A DNA stretch of 64,000 nucleotides, from NCBI GenBank assembly GCA_933207985.1, contig OW240918.1, forward strand, positions 112,566,999-112,630,998, in the 5' to 3' direction. The number at the start of each line of letters is the position of its first letter. Positions within the stretch are counted from its first letter, which is position 1. Source of the stretch: Pelobates cultripes. Lineage: Eukaryota; Chordata; Amphibia; Anura; Pelobatidae. The translations under genes were made by a program, and so were the position numbers. The notes beneath the pieces are model-generated. The model saw nothing but the letters and a program-made list of their open reading frames with translations, made no database searches and was not told the origin of the DNA. This document shows positions 1-12,790 of this stretch, piece by piece.

Positions 1-660
1 TCTATTTTAAAGATACCTATTGGCTACAGTAAGACCACCTATTGGCTACAGTAAGACCAAACAACTATTACTGGGATATTTAGATGTCAAATTGTACAAA
101 ACAAAAGTAAATAAATGACCTATTTTAATATAATTGTGTAGTAGATGTAAATACATTTCAAATTCTAAATATAAAATAATTTATGTTCTTTTAAGTTTTT
201 TGTAGCGGAAACAAGTTACATCTAGAGAGAGTGGAATGCTGCTCGAGCAGAGAATGGTAGATATTAGTATGTCCTTAAAACACCTTTTTCTTTTACATTT
301 TATTTTTACTCTACTGTCAAATTATGTGTTTTTAGGCCGACTTAATCCCCCTGAATGTTAGTGCATTCGCATGCGCTGGACGTCAAATGCATTGGAGAAT
401 TTGGTATGCTGTACTGACTTTTTTACCAGGAGGGATTTCTGCTGAATGCTAACTAGTGCGCGACGGATTAACTTAAGAGAAATACAAATATCAGCAGCCA
501 ACAGCCTGAGTCATCAGTGGCCAAACCTTCCGCCCAACACAAAGCTTAACAAAACTAGCTAAAGAAATCCTAGCAAGACATTTTAATTACACTGATTTTC
601 CAATTTTCAATGCTTTTAACCTGATAAAATACCAACTCAATTTGTTGGGATGCAAAACAT
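1..660. other. AT-rich non-coding stretch
   Basis: I see no coding potential, known repeat or RNA gene here. There is a short direct duplication of a 20-odd base phrase at the very start (about 18-58, the words beginning with attggctacagtaagacca). Confidence 0.5.
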
Positions 661-668
661 GATCTGTA

Positions 669-810
669 ACAGGGGTGCCCAAACGGTATATCCCAGGATT
701 TTGTAAAACTTCAGCTTCCATTATGTGATATTTGTTATTCTAAAAGGCATGCAAAGCATCATGGGAGCTGTAGTTCTACAACATCTATGGATATACCTAT
801 TGGGCACCCC
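669..810. mobile_element. Small hAT-like MITE
   Basis: A 142-bp element begins ACAGGGGTGCCCAA and ends TTGGGCACCCC, so the ends are inverted repeats. Inverted similarity continues inward (left gtaaaacttcagcttccat, right catgggagctgtagttct). It is flanked by 8-bp near-identical direct repeats, GATCTGTA at 661-668 and GATCTATA at 811-818. An 8-bp duplication and a CAGGG-type terminus are the marks of the hAT superfamily. There is no coding capacity, so it would be mobilised in trans. Confidence 0.7.
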
Positions 811-1143
811 GATCTATAGAAACTAAAACATTATCTTCTCATGATATATGCATAACCAACTCTTCTCCAATGATTTTACCACTGATTATAAATAGAGGGT
901 TGGGATGTATGGCATCATACATAGAAATCGCTATGTCGTTCGGTACACCAAAGAAGGAAGAGTGTGTTTCCAAGGAATGTGTTTCCAACCATACTTCCTT
1001 TCCAAAAATGCAACAAGCTCTTAAGAGAATGACTTTTTTTAGTGTTGAACTAAGATTAGAAGGCAACCTGAGATCTCCATAATTGCAAAAAAAAACAATA
1101 ATAATTCTTTAAATAAAATCCAACACATAGGAGCAATGTTACT

Positions 1144-1670
1144 TTAAAGAGACACTCTAATCACCAGAACAACTTTAGCTTAATGAAGCAGTTTTGCAGT
1201 ATAGATTGTGTCCCTGTAGTCTTACTGCTCAATTCTCTGCCAGAATTAAATCACTTTGTTTACGCAGCCCTAGTCACACCTCCCTCCATTTCACTTACGC
1301 AGACTTTCTAATCTTCCTGTAAAGAGTCATCTAATGTTTAGACTTTGTTGCAAATGCTGTTTAATTTAGAATTTCATATCTCCTTCAATGTTAATAGCTT
1401 GCTGTATGTTACTGAAGTTCAATTTACAGAGCAGGAGATAAAACATTTAAAGTTAGTTAACATCTGATTGAACATGAAACCATTTTGTGTTCATGCAGGC
1501 TGTGTTAGTCACAACCAAGTAAGGTGTGGTAGGGCTGCATAAACAGAAACAAAAGTGACTTAACTCCTAAATGGTAGTGAATCGAGCAGTATGACTTCAG
1601 AGGCATGATCTACACACAAAAACAGATTAATTAGGTTAAAGTTGTTTTGGTGACTATAGTATCCCTTTAA
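1144..1670. mobile_element. T2-like MITE with TTAA flanks (subfamily 1)
   Basis: The element begins TTAAAGAGACACTCTAATCA and ends with the inverse of TTAAAGGGATACTATAGTCA, giving terminal inverted repeats of about 45 bp. TTAA at both ends fits target-site duplication by a piggyBac-type mechanism. The TTAAAGGR start is the signature of the T2 MITE family described in Xenopus. It is a diverged homologue of the element at 24343-24913, sharing the internal phrase around CTCAATTCTCTGCCA. No coding frame is present. Confidence 0.75.
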
Positions 1671-4127
1671 GATGGGTTTGAATTTGCTAAGGTGGAATGA
1701 TGGGGCTTTAGAGAATGTCAAAGAGGAGGTAATTGGAGTGATCTATCCTAAACAAATAGAAGGGAATACCTAAGGAGCTTTGTATTTTCAAGAAAAAAAT
1801 TTGAATTGAGTTCAATCAATTATTGATAAACCACTATAGCCTTGAGGATAATTATCACAAATAATCACAATCAAGTTGTAATAAAAGAAAATTGTATTCA
1901 TAGCGAGAACACTATATAGAAAGAAAGAAACAAAGATCAAACCATTAATATCTAAACATGAAAATAAATTAAACAAATAAAACAGATTATCAACATTAAG
2001 AAATGAATTTGCAATTTTTATGAATTAAATATTTCTGTTGCACAAATTATTTTAGAATCTTAATAGCAAATGTAGCATATTAAAATGCAGTATTGCAATA
2101 TTAGTTCAGTATATATGTAGTCATTATTTCTAACGTTGTTCTTGCTTCAAACATCTGACAGTATTAGAAAAGATTCTGAGTGTTACAAACAGCCGATAAA
2201 CATTCAGTGTAATATCCAAAATGGAGGACTCTTTACTAGGACCATATATGATCATGAACTGTCATAATTAATCTATGCATAATGCTTCCTATAGCAGAAC
2301 TGGGACATATGTTATCAAGTGTTTCCTTATTTGGGATCCCAATAATAAACCAGAGCTCTATTCCTGTTAAGATAACTATAAAATAAAGCGGGCTATCACA
2401 ACAAAACTACCAAGAACACAAATAACTTTGTGTTTCTGATAACAAGGTTGCTATGCTCTCTGGCACGGCTATTATTCCTATGTCTTCACTTTGTGGAAAC
2501 TGCTGAATTGTGGATAGTTCCTCGTATTATTTCTGTCAAATAAAATCCAATTTTAAGGACGCTCTGGAACAGTTGTGGGTTTCAAACTCTGCCATGAGCA
2601 ATTTGGGATTGCTGGCCTGCGTCCTGAATTACTGAATGTACTGCTATCAATTTATTTTCACAAACCCGAGTATTAACAATTGTATTCTGAACACATATTG
2701 TCATCTAAGCTTAGAGACAGTGGCACCTTAGCACTGTGTGTGAATTATTGTACCAGTGTTTCTAAATTGATTGTGTGTCTACAAAGATATAACATTTGGG
2801 CATCACTGCTTATGGCAGTACAGTGTGGCACGATTAGAATCTGGCATTTTATGTTATGCCTGACAAAGAATGGGTTGTTTCACAAACTGTAATACTTATA
2901 TCATAAAAAATGCCTTTGAAGCACACTGTCAACCCCCCATACCCGCCAGAAAAAATAGGATTTCATAAAGATATTACCTGACGGGCTTAGGTAAGTAGAA
3001 CTCACCTCACCCTGCCCCATCACCCACCGGACCCCCAGCAAATTCTGCAAAGTCCCCACACAGTGACAGTGCCACTTTAACACTGACCACAACGCACTTC
3101 AAGTTTTGTTATTATGTAGAGAATAATCCACCTATCCCTGGTACAGCTGTAGGTTAGAACAACAAAGCCTTAACCCACTGCGCTAAAAAGACAGTACTAC
3201 AGTAAATAAATAAACTTACAACAGGGCTCCAAATATCCACTCACCACTGGTGAGTGAAAATTCAACACAAGCTAGTAGAACTTTCCCTCTGACCAGTGTG
3301 ACATGGACCTTCCAACTGTTCCAACAGTAAATTTTCAGATCTGTCTAGTTGCGTAGGACTTGAGATTTTGATTCTTCTTACATTGTTATGGTTCCTCAGG
3401 ATGGGATCCCTTAAAAAAACAGCAACAGAGGAGAACCTTTCATCACCCACCCCATACACGGTGTATTTAGGCTGAGAGTATTAATTTCTATGATCCAGAA
3501 GGAACTCTCTTTTTCTATGAGCTGTTGGTGGATATTCTTGGAAAAAACTTGTGTGCAAATGGAGTCAAGGATACTGGTCAAGAAAAGCACAATAGCCCTA
3601 CCCTATTTCTCTTTCCTGAAGTTAGAATACTAAAAGTTATAAGGGTTGGTTGAATAATCAGTAAATTTTCTCCAATTACAATGCAAATATTATAATAATT
3701 ATAAATAACAAGGCATTGTCCTGCCTCCACCCTACATTAATGGGTCACAGAGTTACAAATTCCCTGTTCTATATGTTCTTTAAAAAACCTAACTAGAGTT
3801 CCAAATTCCCTATTCTATATATGTTTGAAAACGTAACTACAAAGGGTCTGGTACCTTCACACTGTAAGTAGTCAAATCCTTGAATGGTTGGACATGTACC
3901 TGATTGCCCTGGCATCTCTGGTTCAGCCTCTTCTTCTGACATATATAAAGCAGAAGGTCCCTTGTACAAGATAAATATCCGTTCCATAACATTCCAAAAT
4001 CGTTTGATTACTTACCTTGGGAAGGAGCTGGGCTACTCCTGGCATCGTAACAATATGAAGCACATAGATTAATATATTTTAAATAAATAAGTATCATACA
4101 TGGCAATTCCCACAAGTTTTGAATTAA
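1671..4127. other. Mostly unique AT-rich DNA
   Basis: I found no gene. One recognisable scrap is at about 3225-3320 (ccaaatatccactcaccactggtgagtg with a nearby gctagtagaa); a similar phrase occurs at about 33380-33530, suggesting an old dispersed repeat. Short reading frames here lack any family resemblance. Confidence 0.4.
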
Positions 4128-4137
4128 GAAAAGTGCA

Positions 4138-5653
4138 CGGGGGGAGGCGGGGTGGGAGGGCAGAGCCTGACTCTTGAGCTAACCAGACGTGCTTTGTATG
4201 AGCTCCTGCTGTCGTTGAAGAATCCCCGGGGATATCTGAGGTGATACCTACTTAGGGGGCAACCCACTGAATCCTTTGGGACCCCCGGCCACTGGGACCC
4301 GCAATGGCAGTTTGAGGCCTACTGACACTTGAGTTGGGGAAGTACGGACGACTTTCTCACTCCACTCACCCTGTAAAGCAAATCTCCTACTCTCCACCCC
4401 CATCTGGACCGGTGGGGGTTATCCCAGTCCCCACTGGACTGACCTACCTAATTGCTCCAGCTCCAAGCACCTACCACCTGAACATTCCCTCATAGCTCTG
4501 TGGAGCGCCTCCTACAGAGGCTCAATGAGCATTTCCAGTGCTTTTCAGATGCTCTGGAGAACCGCACGGCACTGTTGCCACCCCAACCATGGGTGAAGGT
4601 TTGGAGGGGTGAGAGCCGGAGGGTGCAGGAAACCTCCTCGGGCCCAACTGTCACTTATATGCGCGTATTTCCTGCTACTGGCATACCTGGGCTGAGGGCC
4701 ACCACGAGCTTGACCCAGAGACGTCACCCACATCGACTGAGGGCTCCCTGCCGCAGGTAGTAGCAGCAAATCATCGGAGCCCCCCGCCACTTCCGATCCA
4801 GGAGGGACTCAGCCCACCAGGGCAACCAGGTCCGTGGACCGAAGATGTCGGCCTCCATACAGGCCTGGGGCTGGAGGGAGCACTCACCTCGCTCCCAACG
4901 TGCCGCCACCTCTGAAAACTACCCCGCTACATGCATCACAGGCCGGAAGCTGAGGGGTATCTCACACATTAGCCGCAACAGGGCTCCCTCTGATGGACTC
5001 AACAGCTACCTCCGAGCAGTGCCCAGACGGGGAGTAGGGTGAAGAATCTCTGTATGGTGGACAGCTTGCTTACCAGACGCCGACCACCTGCTACATCAGC
5101 AGATGACCCAAAGCTAAATTGGTGCCCAAGTTCTTGAGGATGCGACCCAGGATCTCATGAGCATGTTTAACGTACTTTCTTATTTTTTATGCATTTTTTA
5201 ACATGGGTCCTGACACTAACTATCCTACCTACTGGCCCTCTCATGTTGTACTGTTAGCAATGTCAGGTGTGGGAGTCCCAGTGGTATTTGCTTAACAGAC
5301 ACTAGCTACAGGATTTACACATATACTTTTCTTTTCTTGTCCTACACATAGAGAGGCATCTCATTCCAGCTAGCCTAACCTCTCTGTAGCAAGCACTCAC
5401 TCTCTATTAGGCTGCAATATTTCATTCTGCATGTCTAGAAAAGTTCCTGCCAAACAAGCATATTATGTATTGACCCTTTAGACAGGAACACCTAATCTAA
5501 ATATGTTGCTCTATATAAATTGTGCTTTTTTTTCACATGCTGACCAAATGTTAAGATATGTTTTGTCATTTACTTGTCAATGCTGTTGGGGCATGACGAG
5601 CTAACTTGTTATATTTCCATGCACTCCAAAAATAAAGAATTTCAAAAAAAAGG
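4138..5653 (+). mobile_element. L1-like retroelement, internally deleted (copy C)
   Basis: The element has a GC-rich 5' end (ggggaggcggggtgggaggg), about 1.5 kb of body and a 3' end with AATAAA then a poly(A) run (5631-5651). Direct repeats flank it: AAAGTGCA at 4130-4137 and 5654-5661, with matching purines just outside. Poly(A) plus target duplication indicates LINE-type integration. A block at about 4393-4431 (ctggaccggtgggggttatc) also occurs in the elements at 16600-17528 and 49958-50865, both on the minus strand. No reverse transcriptase is present, so it is a non-autonomous or deleted copy. The L1/Tx1 assignment is inferred from the overall plan. Confidence 0.65.
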
Positions 5654-5661
5654 AAAGTGCA

Positions 5662-6541
5662 TAGCCTTAGTCCCCAAATTGCCCAAAAGATGTCAAGATT
5701 GTCCCCAAAGAAAAGGCCTGTAGAAATGTCATTGTGGTACTCTTATTTTTGTGGGGACAAAGACATGCAGGCAGTGGCCACTGCAGAATGGGAACTCAGC
5801 AAATGGATATCCATAAACCGTTTAAAAGGTCTGGCTGCAGTCCGGTGAAAATTCTTTACAAATGTCCAAATGTTGATGGTTATCAATAGCTACATATATA
5901 TCTGAATGGGATCAATGTTGGAAGGCATACTGCCTTTGTTTCTATAATTATTCACACACAGGTAAATACCTTATTTTCCCAATGGTCTCTTTTAATTTTG
6001 CACGCAGAATTACACTTTGTAGTATTGATGTGATTACAATAATTATTTTATAGTCTAATTCACCAAAACTGCTTGTTTAAGCAAATAAAAAGATGATTAC
6101 TGCATTACGCCAATCTCAGCTATAGATCTGTCATTTCCACCGGGAAGAAGATGTAATTAGAACTTTAAAATCAATTGTTCCTTATCTTTTCCATTGTTAC
6201 CCTAAAAGCAGAAATGAATCCAGCTGAAACTGAGCTGTAATCGTAGTGCAATCTTCACATATCTATAAAGATTATTATATAATATACCAAATTCACTTTA
6301 AATATCAACACCTTGCATTTATAGTCCTTGTTTACAAAATGCCACCAACGGAAAAACAAAAATATACATTGATAAACACAACAATAACTTACTTAAATTA
6401 CAGTTTTTTGTAAAAACAGTACAAGGAAATCTTTTTAATTTTCTGACTCCGATGCGGCTTCTAAGCATCAATTTTCAGAAAGGTCTTACCAATTAAAAAG
6501 CAGTGTGAAAAAGATGAGTACATAGGGTTGAGACTCATTTA
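5662..6541. other. AT-rich non-coding stretch
   Basis: No coding sequence, repeat family or RNA gene that I recognise. Confidence 0.4.
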
Positions 6542-6926
6542 CACTGAAAAAAATTATAAACGCAAGACATTTGTTTTTGTTCCCATTTTTTATGAGCTAA
6601 ACTCTAAAATCTAAGACTTTTTCTATGTACACAAAAGGCCTATTTCTCTCAAACATTGTTCATAAATCTGTCTAAATCTGTGTTTGTTAGCACTTCTCCT
6701 TTGTCAAGATAATCCATACACCTCACAGGTGTGGCATATCAAGATCCCCCCAATACAATAAAACAGCATATTTTAGAGTGGCCTTTTATCGTGACCAGCC
6801 TAAGGCACACCTGTGCAATAATCATGCTGTCTAATCAGCATCTTGATATGCCACACCTGTGAGGTAGATGGATTATCTCAGCAAATGAGAAGTGCTCCCT
6901 AACACAGACTTAGACACAGATTTAGT
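6542..6926. mobile_element. Fold-back Tc1-derived MITE, right end lost
   Basis: It starts CACTGAAAAAAATTATAAAC next to TA (6540-6541), the terminus also seen in the transposase-bearing Tc1 copy at 58392. The first ~210 bp run in the sense of a Tc1 5' end; from about 6760 the same sequence returns in inverse orientation (both arms contain cctcacaggtgtggcatat or its complement). The second arm continues deeper into the element on one side and stops at about 6926 before reaching its terminal repeat. The structure is an inverted duplication of one Tc1 end, a known route to non-autonomous fold-back elements. Confidence 0.75.
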
Positions 6927-7280
6927 CGGCGCTGGGGAACTCACATCCTTCTCCCGACGTCAGCACTGAATGCGCATGCGCGGCAAGAGCCGCGCGCGCA
7001 TTCAAACCGCCCATAGGAAAGCATTTCTCAATGCTTTCCTATGGACATCCAGCGTCTTCTCAGTGTGATTTTCAAAACTGCTATGTTTACACTAGGGTTA
7101 ATCCAGCCTCTAGCACCTGCCAGTGAGACAGTCACTAGAGGCCGGATTAACCCTAGTGTAAACATAGCAGTTTTTCTGAAACTGCTATGTTTACAGCTGC
7201 AGGGTTAAAACCTGGGGGACCTGGCACCCAGACCACTTCACTGAGCTGAAGTGGTCTGGGTGCCTATAGTGGTCCTTTAA
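6927..7280. mobile_element. T2-like MITE (subfamily 2), left end missing
   Basis: The right terminus TGCCTATAGTGGTCCTTTAA ends in TTAA at 7277-7280 and is shared by the elements ending at 7780 and 8897. Inside lies a strong inverted repeat: left arm 7074-7112, right arm 7134-7175 (ctgctatgtttacactaggg and complement). A GC-rich segment at about 6945-7010 includes gcgcatgcgcgg. The left TTAA terminus is absent; the truncated Tc1 MITE abuts here. Confidence 0.65.
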
Positions 7281-7353
7281 GCAGACTAAAGACTGTATAG
7301 ATATATATTATTTCTGATTATGAGTTTTCCTGTCAGCCTTTGATTTAAATTAT

Positions 7354-7780
7354 TTAAAAGAACATTAAAAGCACCCACACCATCAGTCTGGATGCTATAG
7401 TGCTAGGAGTATAAAGCTGTATTCCTTGCACTATAGCTCCCTCTGGCAAACCCCCTTCAATGTAAGCAAAGTTGTATTCTTAGCACTATACTTCCCTCTG
7501 CTGCAATGCTATGGAGATTTTACTGATGCGGGATGTTGTTGTGCAGAGGTTGAGAATGTCCAGCATCAGTTAGGCAACAAAAATAGCCTATCAAACAGGA
7601 AGTGCCTCTAGTGGATGTCTGATTGACAGCCACTAGAGGCAGTCTTAGTCCTGCAGTGTAATTATTGCAGTTTTTCAGAAACTGCAATAATTAACATTGC
7701 ATGGTTAAGGGGGCAGGAACACTGTACCCAGGCCACTTCAATGAGCTGAAATAGTCTGTGTGCCTATAGTATCCCTTTAA
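7354..7780. mobile_element. T2-like MITE (subfamily 2), complete
   Basis: It is bounded by TTAA at 7354-7357 and 7777-7780. The right end gtgcctatagtatcccttta and the inner phrase ccaggccacttcaatgagct match the neighbouring copies at 6927-7280 and 8460-8897. The left half holds ctatagtgctaggagtat, the mirror-type terminus of this family. No coding potential. Confidence 0.7.
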
Positions 7781-7899
7781 ATACATCTCTAATGGCTTTC
7801 TTCTTGACAGCCACAAGAGATTATTCCACTGTAAGAACTGAGTCAGACCCAGTTTTCACAGCTAACCTCCATTTCATTTTTTATAACGTATTTGGGAAG

Positions 7900-7975
7900 G
7901 GGCCCTTAAACTACTATAGTGTTAGGAATGCAGGTTTGTATTACTAACGCTATAGTATTCCTAAACCTATTAAAT
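7900..7975. mobile_element. Fragment of a T2-like MITE end
   Basis: The words ctatagtgttaggaatgcag and, inverted, ctaacgctatagtattcct match the left end of the copy at 8460-8897. Only about 75 bp remain. Confidence 0.5.
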
Positions 7976-8459
7976 ATATTCTCTATTATTATTATTATTT
8001 TCATATACAATTTATTCGCACACCATGCATGAATCAGGTTACACAGAATTCCATTTTAAGAATGGTTTGCAAATGTAGCCTACATAATATACAGGATGAT
8101 CGCATAGTTTATTGGAAGCTTTGAAGTACCTTTCTGTAGGCACCGGTTCCTTAATTCTTATTCCTTATTAGTTGGGGTAATGTGTATTACTAGACACATG
8201 CAAAACAGTATAAATTAGGACCTGGTTATTTATAGGACAAAACGTTTCCAGTAGTAAGCATACGCCTTGTACTTTGACAGAGAGCAAATATTGCAGGTTA
8301 CTATTGTTGTTCCAATAAAGGCAACATCATGCTTTTGAAATAAGCTCCAACTATGGGGCTAAACAACCCTTGAGAGAGTCAGGCAGAAAAATATCTCAAT
8401 GAAAAAAACTACCACTGATCTTTATTTGAGGATTACAGGATATTGAGGGCAAATTTATG

Positions 8460-8897
8460 TGAAAGGGGTTCTATAGTGTTAGGAATACAAATCTGTTTTC
8501 CCAACACTATAGTGCCCTTTGGTCCCCCTCCCTCGCAGCTCCTCCTATTCCCGTGGCACATAAAAACCCTTTGTTAACTTATGCTCCACCTCCTCTGACG
8601 TCATGCACATTAGGCCCTCCCAATAGGAAACCATTGAATCAATGCTTACCTATGGGGATTTCACCGACGCTGGATGTACTTATGCAGAGCACGAGGACGT
8701 CCAAAGTCATTTAAGGGACCAGGGTCCAGTAAATTCTCAAAAGCGCCACTAGTGGCTTTCTTAATACTGCAATGTGCACATTGCAGTTGCTCAAAAACTG
8801 CAATGATTTACATTGCAGAACTAAGTGGGACAGGGACACTGCACCCAGACCACTTCAATGAGATGAAGTAGTCTGGGTGCCTATAGTGTCCCTTTAA
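8460..8897. mobile_element. T2-like MITE (subfamily 2)
   Basis: The left end reads aaaggggttctatagtgtta, with the expected TTAA mutated. The right end tgcctatagtgtccctttaa closes with TTAA at 8894-8897. The inner segment (cccagaccacttcaatgaga) matches the copies at 7198-7280 and 7354-7780. No coding potential. Confidence 0.65.
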
Positions 8898-9057
8898 CAC
8901 TTTAGGGTATCAGTCTTTGTAATCTCGAGTATATTATAAAGCATATTGTAGAAATGATATATATATGACTTTAGCATAATTTCATGTGAAAATTATAAAA
9001 CATACGTTCAGATGTAAACTGGAATTGATTAGGCCTATAATAATATCTACAATTAGT

Positions 9058-9185
9058 TATCAAGCTCCAACATACTCTACAGCACTGTACAATGATTACA
9101 ATGATGGACAAGCTCATCAACCAGACAAGTTTGACTAACAGAATAAGATGTAGTGAGGACCCTGCTAAACAAGCTTGCAGTTCAC
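9058..9185 (-). mobile_element. Old L2/CR1-type LINE 3' tail
   Basis: The stretch resembles the 3' end of the LINE at 10019-11722 (agcgccatcaaattctgcagc followed by ggacaagtt and gaggaccctgctaa in place of gagggccctgctcaatgag). It is heavily diverged and carries no coding sequence. Confidence 0.45.
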
Positions 9186-9189
9186 CTAT

Positions 9190-9997
9190 AGTGCCCGTAA
9201 AAATGAATGTTTTACTTTTAATAACCAAACAAACTATGTTTCTAATGTATAAGTTCATATGAGTCATCCAGATGCTTTATTAATTTAAATGTCTAATAAG
9301 TCTTTGACGGAATTTAATGGTGCGTTTGTGTAACCATGGCAATAAATATGTCAGCAAGTGCCAAATTAATAAGTGTTTGTAACTATGAGTGTATCTAATG
9401 GCAATTTTTATATAGGTTAATTTCCCTTATGAGAGTGATTTGACATTATAGTTGCCTACCCTGAGTTTCTAAATGTGCATTTTTTTAATGTTGATGTCTA
9501 CACCCTACACAGACCTAGATCACCAGTTGTGTAGCTAGGAGGTGAGGAAGGGGTATCGGCAAGCACTTATTAAGGAAGTAATCGTTGGAGAGAGAGCTGT
9601 AATCAGAATATAGAGCCTTGTTTCTCAACCAGTGTTCCACGTACCCAAAGGAGAAGTCATACCAAAGGCAGAGGGTACACTAAGAGCTGACCGGCTGGCC
9701 ACCATAGCTCCCCCCAGGAGACAGCCATATATGTGCTAAGGCAGAGTAGGCACCTTCTTACCTGGACAGACAGTGCTTACTCTGCCCAAATACAGTGTCC
9801 AGGGAAGAATGGACTTGAAGGTGGCAGGGGAGCTGTAAGCTTCATGATGTTCCATTATTGCTCCCTCGCATATTACACAAGCCCCCCACTGGACCCCAGG
9901 GAAAGTATCCCCACTTGACCACAGGGGAAGGATCCCCATTGGACCACAGGGAAAGGAACCACTACAGCTCTCCCAAAGGAATCAAAGCTGGGTGGAC
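9190..9997. other. Non-coding stretch
   Basis: No gene found. Around 9880-9960 short phrases recur (gaccacaggggaaggatccc, ggaccacagggaaaggaacc), a small degenerate tandem repeat. Confidence 0.4.
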
Positions 9998-10018
9998 TTA
10001 AATTATTATTATTATTAT
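9998..10018. repeat. (ATT)n microsatellite at LINE 3' end
   Basis: A run of att units lies immediately outside the LINE 3' terminus, where such LINEs usually end in a short tandem tail. Confidence 0.8.
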
Positions 10019-11722
10019 GATATTTATAGAGCGCCATCAAATTCTGCAGCGCTTTACAATGGGTGGACGAACAGACATGTAGTTGTAAACAGACAAGTTG
10101 GACACACAGGAACAGAGGGGTTGAGGGCCCTGCTCAATGAGCTTACATGCTAGAGGGAGTGGGGTAAAATGACACAAAAAGGTAAGGATAGTATTAGATT
10201 AGTGACAGTTGCAGAAGAGGAATCAGTCAGGCGCTATTAACAGTTTAATTGATACGCTTTTATGAAGAAGTGGGTTTTTAACGATTTTTTGAAGGAGTGG
10301 AGACTGGGTGAGCATCTAACGGAGGAGGGAAGCGAGTTCCACAGGAACGGTGCAGCCCTCAAGAAATCTTGAAGGCGAGCATCAGAGGTGGGAGTACGGA
10401 CAGAACATAGACGTAAGTCTTTAGCAGATCGTAAGGGCCTAGACGGAACATACTTGTGTATAAGGGAGGATAGATAGGTGGGAGCAGCATTATGTAGAGA
10501 TTTGAAAGCAAGAACCAGAATTTTAAATTGAGCTCTATATTTTATAGGAAGCCAATGTAGGGACTGACAGAAGGGTGAGGCATGGGAGGTGCGGCGGACA
10601 GGAAGATGAGCCTCGCCGCCGCATTCATTATGGACTGTAACGGCTAGTTGGGAGCACGTAAGACCACTGAGAAGCGGATTACAGTAGTCAAGACGAGAAA
10701 GGACAGTGGAATGGACCAACACCTTAGTCGCATCTGGCGTTAAGTAGGGGCGGATGCGCGCAATGTTTTTGAGATGGAAATGACAGGATTTGGCAATAGA
10801 TTGAACATGAGGCTTGAAGGAGAGGTCGGAGTCAAAGAGAACACCTAGGCAGCGAGCCTGCGTGGTGGAGCTGATGGTAGCACCGTTGAGTTGGAGGGAG
10901 ACAGACACAGGAGTAACAACACTTGAGGGAGGAAAGACCAGAATTTCAGTTTTGGTCAAGTTTAGTTTAAGAAAGTGGGCAGCCATCCAGTTAGAAACAG
11001 CAGAGAGGCCGTCAGAGACACTAGTCAAGAGGGACGGGGAGAGATCAGGAGAGGACAGGTAGATTCGCGTGTCATCTGCATAGAAATGATATTGGAAGCC
11101 AAAGGAGCTAATGAGTTTACCAAGGGAGGCAGTATAGATGGAGAACAGTAGGGGACCAAGGAGGAGTTGGGGAGAAGAAGCAGAGCCAGAGAAAGAAACA
11201 CTGAAAGAGCGCTGGGAGAGGAAGGAGAAGCACCAGGAGAGAGCAATATCTTGTAGACCAATATTGCAGAGGATGAGAAGAAGCTGTTGATGATCAACAG
11301 TGTCAAAATCCGCAGACAGGTCAAGGATAATTAGGATAGAGTAGTGACCATGAGATTTTGCAGCGAGTAGATCATTGGATACTTTGGTCAGTGCCGTTTA
11401 CACAGAGTGCTTAGCGCGGAAACCAGACTGAAGCGTGTCTAGCAGAGAGTTGGACTCGAGGAAGTCTGTCAATCTCGCATACACAATTTTTTCAAGGATC
11501 TTGGATGCAAAAGGCAGTAGCGAGATAGGACGACGGTTGGATGGGGAGTTAGGGTCAAGATTGGGCTTCTTTAGAATTGGGGATACAGTTGCATGTTTGA
11601 AGGGCAATGGAAATATACCAGAGGAGAGAGATTGAGAATATTAGTGAGACGTGGAGAAAGAGAAGAAGACAGAGTACGGATGAGATGCGAGGGAATTGGA
11701 TCTAGGGAGCAGGTGGTTATTT
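10019..11722 (-). pseudogene. L2/CR1-clade LINE, 5'-truncated reverse transcriptase
   Basis: A non-LTR retrotransposon copy on the minus strand. The 3' tail (atttatagagcgccatcaaa) is at the left. Reading from right to left, a frame at 11398-11607 holds the RT motif [20 protein letters not shown] middle part, out of frame, contains the catalytic FYADDT at about 11075-11095. The last frame, 10237-11028, holds [19 protein letters not shown] and the family tag [11 protein letters not shown], then the C-terminal thumb region and connection. At least two frame breaks and the missing endonuclease domain make it inactive. A second, more decayed copy lies at 34133-37140. Confidence 0.85.
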
Positions 11723-11744
11723 TAAATAAAAATAATTAACAAAT

Positions 11745-11960
11745 AATTTTTGAGTGTGTGTGAGAGAATGTGTATGTGTCTGTTAGTGAGTGTGTGTCTG
11801 TCAGTGAATGTGTGTGTGTCTGTCAGTGTGTGTCAAATTAGTGAGAGTGTGTGTCTGTGAGTGTGCATGTCAGTGTGTGTCAAATGAGTGAGTGTGTGTC
11901 CTCTGTGTGTAAGTGTGTGTTTCAGTTTCCTCTGTATGTAAATGTGTGTGTGTTAGGGTC
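11745..11960. repeat. GT-rich degenerate minisatellite
   Basis: Variants of gtgtgtctgtcagtga are repeated about a dozen times with period near 16-30 bp. It lies next to the 5' truncation point of the LINE. Confidence 0.75.
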
Positions 11961-12424
11961 CCCTGTTTGTAACTTTTATGTATTAAGTTATCATTTTGTG
12001 ACTTTTATGCTTCAGTTTAATAGTTCACCCACTCTTTATTTATTTTACAAATATTCTTTACTACCTTTAATCAGGCTTGTTTTCCAGTATAGGATTAACT
12101 TAAATATCGGTGTCTACACGTTTTATTTGGAATTTAAATTACTCGAAATTACTATCTAGAGGCAGGGGTACTTGGGAAATTCTTTTAGACCTGTGGGGGT
12201 ACTTCTTAAAAAGTTGAGAAACATTGTCAGAGGATTTGAAACAAGTACAGGGCAATTGATATGACACCTGCACCCAGGCATTCTCTGAGAGTAAAAGAGG
12301 GACTAGAGTCAAAGCTAAAACATCTTGACTCATAACTACATGATCGATGTGTGAATAACACTTACGAGGGTTATTAATAAAATGGGGATTCTTTAGCGAT
12401 AGGATGATGAAAGTTCCAAATAGG

Positions 12425-12790
12425 CATATTAGAAACATAGAAACATGTGATGGCAGATAAGAAACATTCGGATCATCTAGTCTGCCCAATTTTCTAAATA
12501 CGCTCATTAGTCCCTGGCCTTATAGTTAGAATTGCCCTATGCCTATTCCACGCATGCTTAAACTCCTTTACTGTGTTAACCTATACCACTTCAGCTGGAA
12601 GGCTATTCCATGCATCCACTACCCTCTCAGTAAAGTAATACTTCCTGATATTATTTTTAAACCTTTGCCCCTCTAATTTAAGACTATGTCCTCTTGTTGT
12701 GGTAGTTTTTCTTCTTTTAATTATAGTCTCCTCCTTTACTGTGTTGATTCCCTTTATGTATTGAAATGTTTCTATCATATTAAATGATTG
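12425..12790 (-). pseudogene. CR1-type LINE C-terminus and 3' UTR
   Basis: At the left is the CR1 3' UTR phrase gaaacatgtgatggcagata with gtctgcccaatttt. The minus-strand frame 12581-12778 encodes the conserved C-terminal tail of CR1 reverse transcriptase (RVVDAWNSLPAEVV, preceded by FKNNIRKYYFTE). This is a short 5'-truncated insertion of a different CR1 subfamily from that at 38633-40045. Confidence 0.75.

Noticed and set aside
4500..5042. Short frames on both strands in the L1-like copy
   Set aside because: No match to L1 ORF1 or RT motifs and overlapping frames on both strands; treated as by-products of a GC-rich 5' region.
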